Shown here in pieces: positions 60,917 to 64,000 of a stretch of DNA of 64,000 bases. The notes beneath the pieces are model-generated. The model made no database searches and was not told where the DNA came from. It saw only the letters and a program-made list of their open reading frames with translations. Origin of the DNA: Algoriphagus mannitolivorans DSM 15301. Lineage in GTDB: Bacteria > Bacteroidota > Bacteroidia > Cytophagales > Cyclobacteriaceae. The stretch spans positions 62,001 through 126,000 of the forward strand of contig NZ_AUBV01000004.1 of the NCBI RefSeq assembly GCF_000429425.1, given 5' to 3'. Each line of letters opens with the position of its first letter. The stretch's first letter is position 1. The position numbers and the translations under genes were made by a program.

Positions 60917-62758
60917 TTATTCCACCGTTACGGATTTAGCCAAGTTTCTAGGTTGATCTACATTACATCCTCTCATGACGGCAATGTGATAAGAGAATAG
61001 CTGCAAAGGAACTACTGCAACCAAAGGAACAAAGGCCTCGTGAACTGCAGGAATCTCAATCACATGGTCGGCCATAGCCTTCACTTGGGTATCGCCTTCA
61101 GTAACTACGGCTATCACCTTTCCTTTTCTTGCCTTTACCTCTTGGATATTGCTCACTACTTTTTCATAAGAACTATCCTGGGTGGCGATGAAAATCACCG
61201 GCATTTCCTCATCGATTAAGGCAATTGGCCCGTGCTTCATTTCTGCCGCAGGGTAACCCTCAGCATGGATGTAGGAAATTTCTTTCAACTTCAAGGCTCC
61301 TTCCAAGGCTACCGGGAAATTATACCCTCTTCCCAGATAAAGCATGTTTCTCGCATCTTTGTATTCGGATGCGATATACTGTACCAAATCGTTGGATTGA
61401 AGTGCTTTCTCCACTTTTTCAGGAATAGAAGCCAATTCGTGAAGAAGCTGAACGTATTTATTTTCAGGAAGTGTGCCCCGCTGATAACCGAGTTTTAAAG
61501 CCATCATGGCCAACACAGAAATCTGGGCAGTGAATGCTTTGGTAGAAGCTACCCCAATCTCAGGCCCTGCATGGGTGTACGAACCCGCATGGGTCGCTCG
61601 AGGAATGGAAGAACCCACCACGTTGCAAACACCAAAGATGGTGGCACCACGTTGTTTGGCAAGTTCAATAGCCGCCAAGGTATCCGCCGTTTCCCCTGAT
61701 TGGGAAATAGCAATCACAAAATCCTTTTCATTGACCACGGGGTTTCGGTAGCGAAACTCAGAAGCATATTCCACTTCCACAGGGACTCTGGCAAACTCTT
61801 CAAAAAGGTATTCCGCGACCAAACCTGCGTGCCAAGAGGTACCACAGGCAGTAATGATGATCCTCTCGGCATTTTGAAATTTGTTCATGTAATCCCGAAG
61901 ACCTCCAAGAACTAACCTTCCTGACTTGGCATCCAATCTGCCTCGAAGGCAATCTGCGATGGATTTGGGCTGTTCGTAAATTTCCTTGAGCATAAAGTGC
62001 TCGTATCCACCTTTCTCGATCGCTTCAAGTTCAAGCTCAAGCTGGTTGATATAAGGATTGGTCTCGACGTTTTCGATGGTTTTTACCTGAAGTACACCGT
62101 TTCGGATTACTGCAATTTCATAGTCATCCAAGTAGACCACTTTATTGGTATACTCGATGATTGGAGTAGCATCGGAAGCAAGGAAATATTCATCTTCCCC
62201 TACCCCAATCACCAATGGAGAGCCTTTTCTTGCTGCGATCAAGGTATCTGGTTCCTCCATATTGATCAAAACAATGGCATAGGCACCTACCACTTTGTGA
62301 AGAGCAAGTCTGAGGGCTTCTTCCAAAGAGCACTTATTGTTAACAAAAATGTCCTCGATGAATTTTACAAATACCTCGGTATCGGTATCGCTTTGAAACT
62401 TGTATCCCTTCTGAAGCAAATCCTTTTTCAGGACCTCATAGTTTTCGATGATTCCATTATGGATCATCGCAAAACGCTCTGAAGCAGAATAATGCGGGTG
62501 AGCATTGATGTCATTGGGTTCACCGTGGGTAGCCCAACGGGTATGTCCGATTCCGATTTTGGATTTCAATTCTCCGTTTTCATGGAGAAACTTTTCCAAT
62601 TCGGCAACTTTACCTTTTTTCTTATAAACACTTAAACCTCTTTGGTCTAGAAGGGCAACTCCAGCAGAGTCATATCCTCTATATTCTAATCTTCTAAGAC
62701 CTTTGAGAATAATTGGCAAGGCCTCTTGCTGGCCTACATAGGCGACAATTCCACACAT
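60917..62758 (-). CDS. glmS: Glutamine-fructose-6-phosphate aminotransferase (isomerizing)
   Basis: A 613-residue enzyme making glucosamine-6-phosphate for peptidoglycan and lipopolysaccharide. Cys2 (MCGIVAYVG) is the N-terminal glutaminase nucleophile, with RWATHGEPND and DTEVF loops in the glutaminase half. Two SIS sugar-isomerase domains (about 290-420 and 460-600) carry ACGTSWHAG and SQSGETADT, and the C-terminal NLAKSVTVE is the conserved loop. Length and ends are normal. It follows the DUF4270 gene after a terminator, an arrangement common in Bacteroidota. Confidence 0.98.
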   Translation of the reverse strand: MCGIVAYVGQQEALPIILKGLRRLEYRGYDSAGVALLDQRGLSVYKKKGKVAELEKFLHENGELKSKIGIGHTRWATHGEPNDINAHPHYSASERFAMIHNGIIENYEVLKKDLLQKGYKFQSDTDTEVFVKFIEDIFVNNKCSLEEALRLALHKVVGAYAIVLINMEEPDTLIAARKGSPLVIGVGEDEYFLASDATPIIEYTNKVVYLDDYEIAVIRNGVLQVKTIENVETNPYINQLELELEAIEKGGYEHFMLKEIYEQPKSIADCLRGRLDAKSGRLVLGGLRDYMNKFQNAERIIITACGTSWHAGLVAEYLFEEFARVPVEVEYASEFRYRNPVVNEKDFVIAISQSGETADTLAAIELAKQRGATIFGVCNVVGSSIPRATHAGSYTHAGPEIGVASTKAFTAQISVLAMMALKLGYQRGTLPENKYVQLLHELASIPEKVEKALQSNDLVQYIASEYKDARNMLYLGRGYNFPVALEGALKLKEISYIHAEGYPAAEMKHGPIALIDEEMPVIFIATQDSSYEKVVSNIQEVKARKGKVIAVVTEGDTQVKAMADHVIEIPAVHEAFVPLVAVVPLQLFSYHIAVMRGCNVDQPRNLAKSVTVE

Positions 62759-62814
62759 AATTAAAAATTCTTAAGCGATAATTAGATCTTCCACAAAGAA
62801 ACACCTTTCATGCC

Positions 62815-62852
62815 AAAAAAAATAATCCACTTCTTTAAAATCAAGAAGTGGA
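62815..62852 (-). terminator. Rho-independent terminator of the DUF4270 gene
   Basis: TCCACTTCTT at 62826-62835 and AAGAAGTGGA at 62843-62852 form a perfect 10-base stem. On the minus strand it is followed by a T-run (complement of A 62815-62822). Confidence 0.9.
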
Positions 62853-62880
62853 CTACTCTGGCTTTTTCGAAATCGATTGA

Positions 62881-64000
62881 TTATCGGACTTTCGAATAGA
62901 TGACCTCTACTTTTATTTTATTCTTATCCACTTTAAACTGCCTCAAAGATCTTCTGAAATCAATCCCCGTGGTTGGGGTTTCTGCGAATAAGAGCCAATC
63001 CTGACGTTGAAGCTGACCTCTATAGATTGCATTGATGTGAGAAGTAATTCGAGTCGAATAAGTTTTGTTTTCAGTATTATAACTCAAAACAGCAGAAGCA
63101 GCATAGACATTGGATGGCACCAATTCGCCGTTTTCATTTTCGATGACCTGAGGCTGTCCGTCCGTAACTACGTGAAGCTCGTTTCTAGGCACTACCGTAC
63201 TGACCAAAACTTTGTTTTGAGAATTGATATATTTCAGCATCATGCCTGAAATAGGAGTATTATCTGCGCTTTGGTCTTCAATTGCACCTATTTTCAGATT
63301 TGCCTGATTGAAAGTAACTCCGGAAAGGGTATCCAAAAAAGCATCAATCGGGCTTGTATTGATTTTCAAGGCCATTGCTAAGCTGGATTTCATCCCTACA
63401 ATTTGACCTACATCATAGGTCTTTCCGCGTTCAGTGACACCTTGAGTAGGTGTTCCTGATTTATCTGACTTAATGCCATTAAAGCTTCTGGAAGAAAATG
63501 TCGTAATAGTGTAAGAAGAGGCAGCGGTATCACCTGCATAGTGATAATAGTAAGTCATACTCGTCTCTCCTCCTAAGGCAATTCCTGCGGTCGTATTATC
63601 TCCTTCCCGCGCTTTTACTGCGAATCCGGGGAAATAATTTCTAAACTCGAATAAGGTTCTGAATTGTCTGGTATCTCTCAGTTTCAAAAAGATTTCCTCT
63701 GCAAAAGCAGTTTCGATCGGAAAAACTAAGGTAGTATCCTTTTTATCCCCAAAAACTACATCAGTGGTAGCGATTGGGTTAGGCTGAAAAGCCAGACTAT
63801 TGAAATTATAATAAACCGTATCTAGAATAGGTTCTGTGAGTCTGTGAATAGTGTACCGTTTAGGCTGTGTAAGATTAGAACCATTGACGCTTACCACGTC
63901 CAGACTGAAAAACGCGGAATCATAAATCGCGTCATTTCTGGGTCTTTCTTTGGTAAAGTCCATGTACATTCTACTAAAGCCCGTAGATTCGGTTTTGCCG
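62881..64000 (-). CDS. DUF4270 family protein, N-terminus cut by window edge
   Basis: The frame is open from the stop at 62881 to the right edge; its start lies outside, so at least 373 residues are seen. The internal Met at 63969 is not the true start, because ten in-frame codons (AKTESTGFSR) precede it. The segments SMTYYYHYAGDT, GITSHINAIYRGQLQ and WLLFAETPTTG match the DUF4270 pattern: predicted envelope lipoproteins of Bacteroidota with a beta-rich body. The location next to glmS is the usual one for the family. The function is unknown. Confidence 0.8.
   Translation of the reverse strand, partial: GKTESTGFSRMYMDFTKERPRNDAIYDSAFFSLDVVSVNGSNLTQPKRYTIHRLTEPILDTVYYNFNSLAFQPNPIATTDVVFGDKKDTTLVFPIETAFAEEIFLKLRDTRQFRTLFEFRNYFPGFAVKAREGDNTTAGIALGGETSMTYYYHYAGDTAASSYTITTFSSRSFNGIKSDKSGTPTQGVTERGKTYDVGQIVGMKSSLAMALKINTSPIDAFLDTLSGVTFNQANLKIGAIEDQSADNTPISGMMLKYINSQNKVLVSTVVPRNELHVVTDGQPQVIENENGELVPSNVYAASAVLSYNTENKTYSTRITSHINAIYRGQLQRQDWLLFAETPTTGIDFRRSLRQFKVDKNKIKVEVIYSKVR

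Overview
The window looks like chromosomal DNA of a marine or freshwater Bacteroidota, most likely order Cytophagales (Algoriphagus/Cyclobacteriaceae-like). The reasons are a T9SS C-terminal sorting domain, SusC-like and OMP_b-brl_3 beta-barrel proteins, DUF4270 beside glmS, a YtxJ-type thiol protein, candidate TAnnTTTG -7 promoter elements, few Shine-Dalgarno sites and a moderate GC content. The genus is an inference from protein style, not a search result. There is no rRNA, tRNA, CRISPR array, prophage or insertion sequence, and no intergenic stretch exceeds 300 bases. The left edge cuts a GMC oxidoreductase and the right edge cuts a DUF4270 lipoprotein gene.

Layout. 1-3.4 kb (minus): GH29 alpha-L-fucosidase lipoprotein, gluconate 2-dehydrogenase subunit-3-like protein and GMC oxidoreductase. 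3.5-8.6 kb (plus): TonB-dependent receptor, S10 carboxypeptidase, a MazEF toxin-antitoxin pair and a nitroreductase. 8.7-11.0 kb (minus): M19 dipeptidase, a degenerate thiamine-pyrophosphokinase-like protein and two small tandem paralogues of unknown function. 11.2-14.5 kb (plus): three kynurenine-pathway genes (3-hydroxyanthranilate dioxygenase, kynureninase, kynurenine monooxygenase) that lead to quinolinate and NAD. 14.6-18 kb: ruvB (minus), then an ApbE flavin transferase and a ZIP metal transporter (plus). 17.8-24.4 kb (plus): an acetate-type module made of a DUF4212 small subunit, sodium:solute symporter, acetyl-CoA synthetase, a cNMP/CBS/DUF294 sensor and a DnaQ-like exonuclease. 24.4-31.7 kb: DUF4403 lipoprotein, YtxJ-like protein, a large outer-membrane barrel, a small membrane protein, a fasciclin protein and pheS.

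31.9-37.0 kb (minus) is a six-gene carbohydrate catabolic cluster: HPS/KGPDC-type decarboxylase, MDR dehydrogenase lacking the structural zinc cysteines, an AT-rich orphan membrane protein, SDR, sugar epimerase and SMP-30 lactonase. It is divergent from a LacI regulator. The substrate is not obvious. 38.2-41.7 kb (minus) is a sucrose module with amylosucrase and a GPH/SLC45-like transporter. 41.9-49.4 kb holds single genes: a PEGA-repeat protein, a second M19 dipeptidase, a tetrapyrrole-methylase-family methyltransferase, an amidohydrolase, a tandem-duplicated secreted protein, a Rieske protein, CsaA, a small secreted protein and a HisA paralogue whose first catalytic aspartate is a tryptophan.

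49.6-54.5 kb (minus) is an operon of exported sugar enzymes (Tat-dependent Gfo/Idh/MocA oxidoreductase and Tat-dependent hydroxypyruvate-isomerase-like protein) with an FGE-fold protein lacking the catalytic cysteines, a Ycf48-like beta-propeller and, upstream, a DUF3365 haem protein. 54.7-57.5 kb is a large T9SS-exported Ycf48/PKD protein. 57.7-64 kb holds a trans-sulfuration PLP enzyme, a GNAT acetyltransferase, prfA, glmS and the DUF4270 gene.

No clearly new defence or mobile system is visible. The strongest leads are the HisA paralogue, the LacI-linked catabolic cluster, the exported sugar operon, the unknown tandem paralogues, and several intergenic palindromes and repeats.
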